Shown: in pieces, positions 8,456 to 16,981 of the stretch
How the letters are laid out: the number at the start of each line of letters is the position of its first letter
How positions within the stretch are numbered: the stretch's first letter is position 1
DNA from: JAZQHR01 sp045540815
GTDB taxonomy: Bacteria; Bacillota; Clostridia; UMGS1810
Length of the DNA stretch: 47,230 nucleotides
Reading direction: 5' to 3'
NCBI GenBank assembly: GCA_045540815.1
Contig: JAZQHY010000030.1
Location: forward strand, 1-47,230
The notes under the pieces: generated by a model
Databases searched by the model: none
The model's input: the letters and a program-made list of their open reading frames with translations, nothing else
Told to the model about the DNA's origin: nothing
Made by a program: the position numbers and the translations under genes

Positions 8456-8457
8456 AA

Positions 8458-8688
8458 ATGAGCAAAAGTGATGCAAATTTTGAGGAAAATATAAAAAGAC
8501 TTGAGGAAATAGTTGGCCTGTTAGAAAAAGGCGAAACACCTCTTGAAGAAAGTATGAAACTCTTTGAAGAAGGTGTCAAACTCACTAATCAGTGTATAAA
8601 TATACTAGATAGCGCTGAGCAGAAAATAAAAAAACTAACTCAAAATAACGGCGAAATAGTAGAAACAGATTTTGTTTCGGAGGATTAA
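8458..8688 (+). CDS. xseB: Exodeoxyribonuclease VII small subunit
   Basis: Small helical-hairpin subunit that decorates the XseA coiled coils. The 76 residues include the family signature F-E-E-N-I-K-R-L-E-E-I-V, LEKGETPLEESMKLFEEGV (about 22-40), and a C-terminal helix. The start is ATG at 8458 with GGAGG before it. It sits directly between xseA and ispA, the standard arrangement. Confidence 0.95.
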   Translation: MSKSDANFEENIKRLEEIVGLLEKGETPLEESMKLFEEGVKLTNQCINILDSAEQKIKKLTQNNGEIVETDFVSED

Positions 8689-8689
8689 T

Positions 8690-9532
8690 ATGGAGTTTAA
8701 ATCTGAATACAAAAAGAAAATTGATTTAATTGATAATCACATTGAAAAATATCTTGATAATCTTTCCGGTATTGATGAAACACTTAAAGATGCATTGAAA
8801 TACTCAGTTTTAAATGGTGGAAAAAGAATTCGTTCCATTTTGCTGATAGAATGCGCAAAGCTTTTTGGCGTTGAATACGAAAAATCACTTAATCTAGCTA
8901 TGGCTATTGAGTTTATACATGCATATTCTTTAGTTCATGATGACCTTCCGTCTATGGATAACTCTGATTTTAGAAGAGGTCAACCTAGTTGCCACAAAAA
9001 GTACGGAGAGGCAATGGCAGTTTTAACCGGAGATTCACTTTTAAACTTAGCGTTTGAAGTCGTTTGTAATCAGTGCTTAGAAGGCGAAAAATATGTTCGT
9101 GCAGCTCAAAAAATATCAAATGCATCAGGAATTTTCGGTATGATAAACGGACAAGTGAAGGATATAAAAATTTCATCAAAAAAAGATGCTAGTGAAGATG
9201 ACCTTGTATCACTTATTGAGCAAAAAACTATGGCGCTTATTAGGGCTGCAGCTGTTTCGGGTGCTATTATAGGCGGCGCAGATGAGAAGAAAATCGAGCT
9301 AATAGATAAATATTCGTATCATCTTGGACTCGCTTTCCAAATCAGAGATGATATCGAGGACGAAATAGAAGATGCAAAAGAACATAACGATTGTCCGAAT
9401 TTTCTTAATGTACTTGGAAAAGATACGGCTATTGAAAGACTTAATTATCATAAAGAAAAATCAAACGAATGTTTAAATAATTTTTTACATAATGACTTTT
9501 TGTTGTCGCTAAACAGGTATTTATTTGATTAA
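8690..9532 (+). CDS. ispA: Polyprenyl (farnesyl/geranyl) diphosphate synthase
   Basis: Condenses isopentenyl diphosphate with allylic diphosphates to make farnesyl diphosphate for undecaprenyl and quinone side chains. The 280 residues carry the first aspartate-rich motif DDLPSMD (84-90) followed by F-R-R-G, the KRIR substrate site (45-48) and the second motif DDIED (220-224). ATG at 8690 is preferred over the longer frame from 8672 because CGGAGG lies immediately upstream. It follows xseB and precedes dxs, so isoprenoid precursor supply and chain elongation are co-transcribed. Chain length cannot be decided from sequence, though the residues before the first motif fit a C15 enzyme. Confidence 0.93.
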   Translation: MEFKSEYKKKIDLIDNHIEKYLDNLSGIDETLKDALKYSVLNGGKRIRSILLIECAKLFGVEYEKSLNLAMAIEFIHAYSLVHDDLPSMDNSDFRRGQPSCHKKYGEAMAVLTGDSLLNLAFEVVCNQCLEGEKYVRAAQKISNASGIFGMINGQVKDIKISSKKDASEDDLVSLIEQKTMALIRAAAVSGAIIGGADEKKIELIDKYSYHLGLAFQIRDDIEDEIEDAKEHNDCPNFLNVLGKDTAIERLNYHKEKSNECLNNFLHNDFLLSLNRYLFD

Positions 9533-9546
9533 GATTGGATGAAAAT

Positions 9547-11382
9547 ATGACATATTTAGATAAAATATCATCACCTGAAGATTTGAAAAATATATCACCA
9601 GAAAATTATGGTGAACTGTGTGGTGAGATAAGAGAATTTTTAATAGATAATGTTATGCGTACAGGCGGTCATCTTGCGTCAAATCTTGGTGTCGTTGAAT
9701 TGACTGTTGCTATGCATTTGGCTTTTAACTGCCCTAAGGATAAGTTTATTTTTGATGTTGGCCATCAAAGTTACGTACACAAGCTCATTACCGGCAGAAA
9801 AGAAGGCTTTTCATCGCTTAGAAAATTTGGTGGAATGTCAGGCTTTCCAAAAACAACCGAAAGCGAATATGATTCATTTAATGTAGGACATGCCAGCACT
9901 TCAATTTCTGCTGCATTGGGCCTTGCAAGAGCACGTGATTTACACGACGGCGATGAAAATATTGTTGCTTTAATCGGCGATGGTTCGCTTGGCGGAGGAA
10001 TGGCGCTTGAGGCACTTAATGATGCAGGCATTAGCAAAACAAAGCTTATTATAATTTTAAACGATAACCAAATGTCTATTGGAAAAAATGTTGGCGGGTT
10101 GTCCGAACATTTAAGTAAGCTTAGAATTCGTCCTTCATATACCAAGGCAAAAGGAAGTATAAAGGATTTTCTCAACTCAAAAGGTAAGCTTTCCGAAAGC
10201 ATAGCAAAAACTTTAAAAGCTGCTAAAGACAAAATAAAAGATGTTACAATTCGTGGCGGTGTATTTGAGGAGCTTGGTTTTACTTACCTTGGAATTATTG
10301 ATGGTCACGATATTGAAAGCCTTGTTGAGGTTTTTGAACACGCTAAAAACATTGACGGACCTGTTATTATTCACACATATACAAAAAAGGGAATGGGATA
10401 TAAAGACGCTGAGGAACATCCTGATTTATTTCACGGTGTGTCTGATAATTCAAACGCAAATGCCGAAAAAAACATTACATATTCAAAGGCATTTGAGAAA
10501 ACATTATATAATATCGGATGCGAAAACAAAAAGGTAGTTGCAATAACAGCTGCTATGAAATCAGCATGTGGACTAGATGAGTTTGCTAACGCTTTTCCCG
10601 AAAGATTTTTTGATGTTGGAATTGCTGAACAGCATGCGGTAACTTTAGCAGCAGGTTTGGCTATGGGAAATATCACGCCTGTCGTGTGTATTTATTCAAC
10701 TTTTTTACAAAGAGCATATGACCAGATATTGCACGATGTATGCCTTCAAAATCTGCACGTGGTATTTGCTATAGATCGTGCAGGAGTTGTCGGAGAAGAC
10801 GGCGAAACGCACCAAGGTATATATGATTTATCTTATTTATCACATATGCCGAATATGATGATTTTGTCGCCTGCGTGCCTTGACGAATTTGAGCAAATGC
10901 TCAGATTTGCAATAAACGAACACACTGGACCTGTGGCTATCAGATATCCAAAAGCACAAGTGTCAAAGCGCAGTACATCAAATGACTTTGTTCCGAGTGT
11001 TGCAGAAGTTTTATCCACAGGCAAAGATGTTACCATAGTATCAGAAGGTAGAATGGTCGATTGCGCTGTGAAGGCAGCGGAGCTTATGGAGATTAGCGGA
11101 ATTAATTCTACAGTAATTAACCTTAGAACACTTAAGCCTTTCGACAAAAACTGTATAGAAAAGTACGCATCAAAATCAAAATTATTAGTTACTATTGAAG
11201 ATAATATTAAAACAGGTGGAATTGGTTCTTTTATTTCGTCTGAAACAGGATATAATGTTTTAAATATTGGATTTAATGACGGAATATTAGTACAGGGTAA
11301 ACAGGACGAACTGTTAAAAGCCAATAAACTTGATTATCACGGAGTAGCAGAAACAATTATAAGTAGAATTAAAGAGGTTTAA
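9547..11382 (+). CDS. dxs: 1-deoxy-D-xylulose-5-phosphate synthase
   Basis: Thiamine-diphosphate enzyme that makes DXP from pyruvate and glyceraldehyde 3-phosphate, the first step of the MEP isoprenoid pathway. The 611 residues show GGHLASNLGVVELTVA (about 38-53), FDVGHQSYVHK, the thiamine motif GDGSLGGGMALEALNDA, NDNQMSIGKNVGG, and the transketolase pyrimidine-domain segment AEQHAVTLAAGLAMG. ATG at 9547 matches the family start; an in-frame TTG at 9535 has no ribosome site. It lies between ispA and tlyA, a common Firmicute arrangement. Confidence 0.95.
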   Translation: MTYLDKISSPEDLKNISPENYGELCGEIREFLIDNVMRTGGHLASNLGVVELTVAMHLAFNCPKDKFIFDVGHQSYVHKLITGRKEGFSSLRKFGGMSGFPKTTESEYDSFNVGHASTSISAALGLARARDLHDGDENIVALIGDGSLGGGMALEALNDAGISKTKLIIILNDNQMSIGKNVGGLSEHLSKLRIRPSYTKAKGSIKDFLNSKGKLSESIAKTLKAAKDKIKDVTIRGGVFEELGFTYLGIIDGHDIESLVEVFEHAKNIDGPVIIHTYTKKGMGYKDAEEHPDLFHGVSDNSNANAEKNITYSKAFEKTLYNIGCENKKVVAITAAMKSACGLDEFANAFPERFFDVGIAEQHAVTLAAGLAMGNITPVVCIYSTFLQRAYDQILHDVCLQNLHVVFAIDRAGVVGEDGETHQGIYDLSYLSHMPNMMILSPACLDEFEQMLRFAINEHTGPVAIRYPKAQVSKRSTSNDFVPSVAEVLSTGKDVTIVSEGRMVDCAVKAAELMEISGINSTVINLRTLKPFDKNCIEKYASKSKLLVTIEDNIKTGGIGSFISSETGYNVLNIGFNDGILVQGKQDELLKANKLDYHGVAETIISRIKEV

Positions 11383-11383
11383 T

Positions 11384-12190
11384 ATGAGTGACAGATTAGA
11401 CGTAGAGCTTGTTAACAGAGGAATGGTTGAAAGCCGCGAAAGAGCTAAAGCATATATTATGTCAGGTATAGTGTATGTTGATGGTGAAAAAGCCCTTAAA
11501 GCAGGCGATAAAGTAAAAGATGGTGTATCTATCGAAATAAGAGGCTCAACCCTTCCATACGTTAGCAGAGGCGGATTAAAACTTGAAAAGGCTATTGATG
11601 TTTTTAAATTAAATTTAAAGGATAAAGTGTGTGTTGATGTAGGGGCATCTACTGGAGGATTTACCGACTGTATGCTGCAAAACGGTGCATCAAAGGTATA
11701 TTCAATAGATGTTGGATATGGCCAGCTTGCGTGGAAACTTCGTACAGACGAAAGAGTTGTAAATATTGAACGCACTAATATCAGATACCTTGATGTGAGT
11801 GTTTTTAAAGATGAAATTGATTTTTCATCAATTGATGTATCATTCATTTCACTAAAGCTTGTTTTGCCAGTTGTATATGAATTTTTAGCGAATAACGGAT
11901 ATGTTGTTGCGCTTATAAAACCTCAGTTTGAAGCAGGCAGAGAAGAGGTTGGTAAAAAAGGTGTTGTGCGCGAAAAACATATACATAAAAAGGTTATTTT
12001 AAATTGCTTAGAATACGCAAAGACTTCAGGATTTTCAATTGAAAACATTGATTATTCACCAATAAAAGGACCTGAAGGAAACATAGAATTTTTGGTTCTT
12101 TTAACCAAAAATAGTGTTTTTGAAAACAAAGTTGATGAGTCATTTATTGATACAGTAATCGATAATGCCCATCAAATGCAGGAGAAATAA
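11384..12190 (+). CDS. tlyA: TlyA-family rRNA 2'-O-methyltransferase
   Basis: Predicted to methylate ribose 2'-OH groups of rRNA, as TlyA proteins do on 16S and 23S rRNA. The 268 residues have an N-terminal S4 RNA-binding domain (about 4-65, with RAKAYIMSG) and an FtsJ/RrmJ methyltransferase domain with the SAM motif DVGASTGGFTDC (about 85-96) and DVSFISL and K-P-Q-F-E-A-G motifs later. Start ATG at 11384 follows GAGG. It is downstream of dxs, as in many Firmicutes; nadK, argR and recN, which often follow, are absent and radC comes next. Confidence 0.92.
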   Translation: MSDRLDVELVNRGMVESRERAKAYIMSGIVYVDGEKALKAGDKVKDGVSIEIRGSTLPYVSRGGLKLEKAIDVFKLNLKDKVCVDVGASTGGFTDCMLQNGASKVYSIDVGYGQLAWKLRTDERVVNIERTNIRYLDVSVFKDEIDFSSIDVSFISLKLVLPVVYEFLANNGYVVALIKPQFEAGREEVGKKGVVREKHIHKKVILNCLEYAKTSGFSIENIDYSPIKGPEGNIEFLVLLTKNSVFENKVDESFIDTVIDNAHQMQEK

Positions 12191-12191
12191 T

Positions 12192-13040
12192 ATGGCAAAT
12201 GACTTTAGAACAATTGATTTAGGCGGTGGCGAAAAAATTGTCCTTGTTCCCAAAGAAAACGGTGAGGGTTTTGAACACAAACTAATCAAGGACGAAAATT
12301 ACGTAGATAAGCATAATAGAATAAAAAATAAATCAAGTAATAGTTCGATTGATAATAACATACACAAAGGTCATCGTAAAAGACTCCGTGACAAATACAT
12401 ACGAAACGGTATTGATTCTCTAGATCATCACGAAGCACTTGAGGTTCTAATTGGTTATTCCATTCCGCGTCGTGAAACAAACAGTATTGCTCATCGTTTA
12501 ATAAACGAATTTGGCAGCTTAAAAAACGTATTTAGAGCAGATTATACCGAGCTTGTAAAGATTGACGGAGTAGGGGAAATGACCGCCGCGCTTATAACAC
12601 TCTGCGGTGATATTATGGATATATCACGAGAAACTAGCTTTGATGAGATTATGCTTTTATCGCAAGATGCTGTCGATGAATTTTGTTGCAATTTATTCAA
12701 ATATTCTACAACTGAAAAATTTGCAGTATTGTTTTTAGACTCGGCCAGAAGACTATTGTCGTATGAGATTGTAAGTAGAGGCTCTGTAAATTCAACTGAG
12801 GCTTCTATAAAGAAAGTTCTTAAACTTGTTATGAAACATCAACCATCGGGTGTGATATTAGTACATAACCATCCTGCAGGAAACCTTGAACCATCATCGG
12901 AAGATGTTGGAATTACGAATAAAATTAATGTTTCACTCAAAAATATAGATGTGGAGCTAATCGATCATATTGTAACAAATGGCAGACGTTCTATAAGTAT
13001 GGAAGGTCGTCAGATGATTGATAGAGAAAAGCAAAGGTGA
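12192..13040 (+). CDS. radC: RadC/JAB-domain protein
   Basis: RadC-family protein with an N-terminal helix-hairpin-helix-like region and a C-terminal JAB (MPN+) metalloprotease-like domain. The JAB zinc signature is visible as VHNHPAGNLEPSSEDV. The segment HKGHRKRLRDKY (about 55-66) and KIDGVGEMTAALI (HhH) precede it. At 282 residues it is longer than the usual 225-230 because of about 50 extra lysine- and asparagine-rich N-terminal residues. ATG at 12192 has CAGGAGA upstream. A role in repair was historically proposed but is not established. Confidence 0.92.
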   Translation: MANDFRTIDLGGGEKIVLVPKENGEGFEHKLIKDENYVDKHNRIKNKSSNSSIDNNIHKGHRKRLRDKYIRNGIDSLDHHEALEVLIGYSIPRRETNSIAHRLINEFGSLKNVFRADYTELVKIDGVGEMTAALITLCGDIMDISRETSFDEIMLLSQDAVDEFCCNLFKYSTTEKFAVLFLDSARRLLSYEIVSRGSVNSTEASIKKVLKLVMKHQPSGVILVHNHPAGNLEPSSEDVGITNKINVSLKNIDVELIDHIVTNGRRSISMEGRQMIDREKQR

Positions 13041-13044
13041 TTTT

Positions 13045-13932
13045 TTGGAATTAAAAAGCTTGAAAATTGAAGACAAAAAGATATTTGATGATATTGTGAA
13101 TTTAAGCAGATTAAATGCTGAATCTTCTTTTGCAAATCTTTTCATATGGAGTGATGTATATAATACAAAATACGCCATTATAGATGGAATGCTCTGTGTG
13201 TTTTATACCAGTGATTCAGGTACTTTAAAGTGTATATATCCATTTGGAAATGGGAATATAAAAAGTGTTATACAAAATATTCGTGATAATGTTTTTCGCG
13301 ATCAGACTTCTTTTGTTATGACCGCAGTCTGCGAGGACGATAAAGCGGTATTAGAAAGGGAATTTGGCGATAAAGTTACCTTTGAATATGACAGAGATTC
13401 GTCTGAATATGTATATTTATCCGAAAGTTTATCCGAATTATCTGGCAAAAAGCTCCATACCAAAAGAAACCATATAAATAAGTTTGTGTCAACATATGAA
13501 TATACCTACAAAGAACTAGATTCTTCAATTTTTGCTGATTGTATACAATCAGCTGAAAAATGGATGAACTCAAAATATGAGGGTGTTAGGGGAGCATATG
13601 AAAAGGATCTGGCTACTATTTAGTAACCTTTTCTTTACTTTGACACATTATCGCTAAGCGGTGGAGCTATATATGTAGGTGATAAACTGATTGCTTTTTG
13701 TGTTGGTGAACAGTTAAACTTTGATACAGCAGTTGTTCATATAGAAAAAGCTGATGTTGATTATCAAGGCTCGTTTGCTCTAATAAACAGAGACTATGTT
13801 AAAAATAGGTGGAAAAATATTAAGTATATTAATCGTGAAGAGGATTTAGGAATAGAAGGTCTTAGAAAAGCAAAGCTATCGTATTATCCTGAATTTTTAG
13901 TCGATAAATATGTAGCAACATTTAATTTTTAA
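13045..13932 (+). pseudogene. DUF2156 (LPG synthase C-terminal-like) gene with two in-frame stops
   Basis: The frame begins at TTG 13045 (AAGGTGA just upstream) and reads a typical DUF2156 N-terminus (M-E-L-K-S-L ... SFANLFIWSDVY). The central motif KKLHTKRNHINKF is intact. At 13621-13626 TAG and TAA occur back to back, yet the same frame continues without a shift into the conserved C-terminal part (LSLSGGAIYVGDKLIAF ... YINREEDLGIEGLRKAKLSY) to a stop at 13930-13932. The expected total length (about 295 residues) is kept. DUF2156 proteins have a double GNAT fold related to the catalytic domain of lysyl-phosphatidylglycerol synthase; the substrate here is unknown. No start codon lies near the break to restart the 3' half. 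It is either a young pseudogene, a sequence error or, less likely, recoding. Confidence 0.82.
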
Positions 13933-13944
13933 GGAGATTATATT

Positions 13945-14490
13945 ATGATATGTGTTTTTTTAGCTAATGGGTTTGAAGAAATCGAAGCGCTTGCCTTTGT
14001 TGATATACTAAGAAGGGCAGAGATCGATGTTAAAACAGTGTCAATTGATGATGACTATAATGTTATAGGTGCTCACAAAATACAGGTTAAATCTGATTTA
14101 AATATAAAAGACCTTGATTTAAGCACGATTACAGGAGTTGTTTTACCTGGTGGAATTCCCGGAACACCTAATTTGCTTAACTCAAATTATGTTAAAAATG
14201 CGCTTGAATATGCTATAAATAATAATTTGTATGTTGGCGCTATATGTGCAGCCCCTATGATACTTGGAAAACTTGGCTATTTAGCCGGTAAATGCGCAAC
14301 GTCTTATCCTGATTTTCAAAAAGAACTAGATGGCGCTACAGTACTTCAAACAAATGTCGTAAAAGACGGCAACATCATCACCTCAAGAGGTGCCGGAACT
14401 GCCCACGATTTTGCTTTTGAGTTTGTAAAAGCTATAAAAAATGGAGATTTAGCTAATTCAATAAAAAGCGCTATGCAGTATTCGTTATGA
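13945..14490 (+). CDS. DJ-1/PfpI family protein (YajL-like)
   Basis: Member of the DJ-1/ThiJ/PfpI superfamily, of the DJ-1 subgroup with roles proposed in deglycation or oxidative stress. The 181 residues start with the conserved F-x-x-G-F-E-E-I-E-A motif (LANGFEEIEALAFVDILRRA, residues 6-25), whose first Glu pairs with the nucleophile. The nucleophilic elbow is GAICAAPMILGKLGYL, with the active cysteine near 101. AAGGAG is upstream of the ATG at 13945. Its last four bases overlap the next gene, giving a coupled unit with the folate enzyme downstream. Confidence 0.9.
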   Translation: MICVFLANGFEEIEALAFVDILRRAEIDVKTVSIDDDYNVIGAHKIQVKSDLNIKDLDLSTITGVVLPGGIPGTPNLLNSNYVKNALEYAINNNLYVGAICAAPMILGKLGYLAGKCATSYPDFQKELDGATVLQTNVVKDGNIITSRGAGTAHDFAFEFVKAIKNGDLANSIKSAMQYSL

Positions 14491-15044
14491 ACAAATCAGA
14501 TATAAGAAAAATTTATCAAAAAGTAAGACGAGCTATGTCGTCAAATGATGTGTTGATAAAAAGCAGTACTATTCAAAATAAGATTTTTAAAGCGGAGTGG
14601 TATAAAACTTCAGCTAACATAATGATATATATTTCGTTTCAGAACGAGGTTGAAACTCATAAAATTATAAAAAATGCTATTTTGGGGGACAAAAGAGTGA
14701 TAGTTCCGGTCTGCGCAGATGAAAATACCATTATTCCAGTTGAAATAAATACGCTCGATGATATGAAACTAAACAAATACGGCATTTTAGAGCCTGAAAA
14801 AGTTGTAAAATTTGAAGGCGATATAGATTCTGTCATAGTTCCAGGGGTTGCGTTTGACAGAAATTTTAACAGAGTAGGTTTTGGGTGCGGATATTACGAC
14901 AGATTTTTATCTAAATATTCAAATTCACTTAAAGTTGGTATATGCTTTCAAAATCAGCTGTGCGATATAATAGATGCGGATAGTAATGATATCCCTATGA
15001 ATATTATCATTACTGAAGAGGAGACAATAGTTAACAATGATTAA
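14487..15044 (+). CDS. 5-formyltetrahydrofolate cyclo-ligase
   Basis: ATP-dependent enzyme that converts 5-formyl-THF (folinate) to 5,10-methenyl-THF. The 185 residues carry the N-terminal substrate-binding R-K-x-Y-Q-K-V-R-R pattern and the C-terminal ATP-site signature PGVAFDRNFNRVGFGCGYYD followed by R-F-L (about 129-151). Start ATG at 14487 overlaps the preceding stop in ATGA form, suggesting translational coupling. It overlaps the next gene by 8 bases. Confidence 0.93.
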   Translation: MNKSDIRKIYQKVRRAMSSNDVLIKSSTIQNKIFKAEWYKTSANIMIYISFQNEVETHKIIKNAILGDKRVIVPVCADENTIIPVEINTLDDMKLNKYGILEPEKVVKFEGDIDSVIVPGVAFDRNFNRVGFGCGYYDRFLSKYSNSLKVGICFQNQLCDIIDADSNDIPMNIIITEEETIVNND

Positions 15045-15870
15045 ATCTGCGAATTTCTTGCTTATTATAATATTTTTGTTACAAAGCATAATCGGACTTG
15101 TTTTTAATTCCGGTAATTTTTCGTATTTATTTAATATAGTAATAAGTCAGGTTTTCGCAATTTTAATCCCGCTTATTTTATTTATCCGTGTTAACAATAA
15201 GAAGATAAATATTAAAATAGGCGAATTCAGAGCTCTGCACATTATTATTGCAGTTTTATGTACTTTCTCTATAAATATTATATCTCAATACATAAACATT
15301 CCTGTTTTAGTGCTTATGGAAGAACAACAAATCAAGGCGCCAATCGAATTTATGCCTAACGGAGCATTTGAATTTGGAACGTATTTTCTGTTAATTGCTA
15401 TTGTTCCACCTATTGTAGAAGAATATCTTTTCAGAAATGTTGTGTTAAATGAGTATAGGGGAGTATATGGAGATATTAAAGCTATAATTTTATGTGGATT
15501 ATCATTTTCTCTTTTACATACAAATCCAGCATCATTTATTCCTCAATTTTTGATGGGAACTTTTTTTGCGTATTTAGCATTTAAAACAGGAGGCATATTG
15601 TTGCCGATAATTTGTCATTTTGTGCATAACGCCTCAATTGTTGTTATACAGAATTTATTATATAAAGAAGTATCTGAGATGCTAGAAAATAATATTGCAA
15701 TAAACATTTTGGTAAGTTTATTGATTTTAATTTTCGGAATATCCATACTAGGAAAGTCAATGAAAACTTCAGCAAAAGATTATAATCCTACATTAAATAA
15801 AAAGCTAACAACATCACTTTATTTTGTATTCGTCGCTATAGTGATTGGATTCAGCGTTATTTTATACTAA
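15037..15870 (+). CDS. CPBP-family intramembrane metalloprotease
   Basis: Integral membrane protein of the CPBP (CAAX protease/Abi) family, 277 residues with about eight hydrophobic segments. The family motifs are visible: E-E-Y-L-F-R-N (motif 1, about residues 128-134), the S-L-L-H motif 2, and C-H-F-V-H-N-A-S (motif 3, about 192-199), which supply the glutamate and histidines of the intramembrane active site. The ribosome site GAGGAG is within the preceding gene, which it overlaps by 8 bases. The substrate is unknown; relatives act in prenyl-protein processing, bacteriocin self-immunity or sporulation. Confidence 0.9.
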   Translation: MIKSANFLLIIIFLLQSIIGLVFNSGNFSYLFNIVISQVFAILIPLILFIRVNNKKINIKIGEFRALHIIIAVLCTFSINIISQYINIPVLVLMEEQQIKAPIEFMPNGAFEFGTYFLLIAIVPPIVEEYLFRNVVLNEYRGVYGDIKAIILCGLSFSLLHTNPASFIPQFLMGTFFAYLAFKTGGILLPIICHFVHNASIVVIQNLLYKEVSEMLENNIAINILVSLLILIFGISILGKSMKTSAKDYNPTLNKKLTTSLYFVFVAIVIGFSVILY

Positions 15871-15906
15871 AAACATTAGGGTACAATACTTTTTAAAAAT
15901 ATATAT

Positions 15907-15936
15907 CATTTCGTTAAATTAAAATTTCACGAAATG
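15907..15936 (+). repeat. Inverted repeat in the leader of the Xer recombinase gene
   Basis: CATTTCGT (15907-15914) and ACGAAATG (15929-15936) form a perfect 8-bp inverted repeat around a 14-base AT-rich centre, ending about 14 bases before the ATG at 15951. It could be an operator or an RNA hairpin next to the ribosome site. The right-hand 15 bases (15922-15936) recur exactly inside the coding region at 16505-16519. Confidence 0.5.
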
Positions 15937-15950
15937 GAAGAGAGGTAAAA

Positions 15951-16967
15951 ATGGTTGATTTAAGCAGATTGTATAGCCAAAGCCCCCCGGTACTGAGGGA
16001 TTACCTTACATATCTTTCTGTTATCAAAGGGAAATCAGACAATACTATCTATAGTTACTTCTTCGACTTAAGAATGTTCTTTAGATTTTTAATGACCGAA
16101 AAGCAAAACTATTCATTAAATGATTTTGATAACATTGATATATTAGAATTTAATCAGGAAATTTTAAAAAATGTATCACTTACTGATTTGTATTCGTTTA
16201 TGGCTTATGTGACAAATAAACATTCATCAAATGATAAATACAGAGCCAGGAAAGTTTCCAGTTTAAAATCATTCTTTAAATACTTAAGCACAAAAGCTAA
16301 CATTATTGAAGATAATCCTGCAATTAATTTAGAAACACCAAAATTAAAGAAAAGATTACCTAAATATTTAACCGTAGATGAAAGTGTAAGATTTTTAAAG
16401 GCAATTGATGGTGATACAAAAACACGTGATTTAGCAATGTTTTCCCTATTTCTAAATTGTGGTATTCGATTATCAGAGTTAGTTGGGGTTAACATACGTG
16501 ATATAAATTTCACGAAATGCACCCTTAGAATTATCGGTAAAGGCGACAAAGAAAGAATTGTTTATTTAAATGATTTGTGTATGTCAACCATTAAAGCATA
16601 TATGGAAATAAGACCTGTTGACGGTGTTTTATACGAAGACCGTGATGCACTTTTCCTAAGTAATAAAAACCGCAGGATTAGTAACAGAATGGTTCAAATA
16701 CTTGCCAAAAAGTATTTTAAAGCTGCAGGACTTGATGAACGCGTATTTACTCCACATAAATTAAGACATACAGCTGCAACTATTATGTACAATGAAGGAA
16801 ATGTTGATATCAGAACTCTTCAGGAGCTTTTAGGCCACGTTAGCCTTGCTACAACACAGATTTATACGCACATAAGTAGTGATGAGCTTAGAAAAGCCGC
16901 TGAGAGTAACCCTTTGGCAAACCTTGAAATTGATATAAACTCCGAAAAAGAAGAAAAAGCAGACTAA
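15951..16967 (+). CDS. XerC/XerD-type tyrosine recombinase
   Basis: Site-specific recombinase, most likely one of the chromosome dimer-resolving Xer pair. The 338 residues contain an N-terminal SAM-like core-binding domain (about 14-115) and the catalytic domain with all active residues: R173 (GIRLSELVGV), K197 (IIGKGDK), H269 and R272 (TPHKLRHT), H296 (LLGH) and the nucleophile Y305 (QIYTH). It is somewhat longer than the usual 295-300 because of a charged C-terminal tail. No integration module or att repeats accompany it, so a housekeeping role is preferred over a mobile integrase. XerC and XerD cannot be told apart here. Confidence 0.9.
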   Translation: MVDLSRLYSQSPPVLRDYLTYLSVIKGKSDNTIYSYFFDLRMFFRFLMTEKQNYSLNDFDNIDILEFNQEILKNVSLTDLYSFMAYVTNKHSSNDKYRARKVSSLKSFFKYLSTKANIIEDNPAINLETPKLKKRLPKYLTVDESVRFLKAIDGDTKTRDLAMFSLFLNCGIRLSELVGVNIRDINFTKCTLRIIGKGDKERIVYLNDLCMSTIKAYMEIRPVDGVLYEDRDALFLSNKNRRISNRMVQILAKKYFKAAGLDERVFTPHKLRHTAATIMYNEGNVDIRTLQELLGHVSLATTQIYTHISSDELRKAAESNPLANLEIDINSEKEEKAD

Positions 16968-16980
16968 AAAGTCTGCTTTT
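16955..16980 (+). terminator. Bidirectional terminator between xer and the M42 genes
   Basis: AAAAGCAGACT (16955-16965) pairs perfectly with AGTCTGCTTTT (16970-16980) around a 4-base loop. A-rich on the left and T-rich on the right, it can stop both the plus-strand xer transcript and the converging minus-strand peptidase transcript. The xer stop codon lies within the hairpin. Confidence 0.88.
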
Positions 16981-16981
16981 A

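Noticed and set aside
9535..9546. TTG 9535 as the dxs start
   Set aside because: It has no ribosome site, and the ATG at 9547 matches the usual DXS N-terminus.
15951..16967. The tyrosine recombinase as evidence for an integrated element
   Set aside because: No att repeats, excisionase, tRNA or foreign cargo is nearby; flanking genes are housekeeping, so a chromosomal Xer role fits better.
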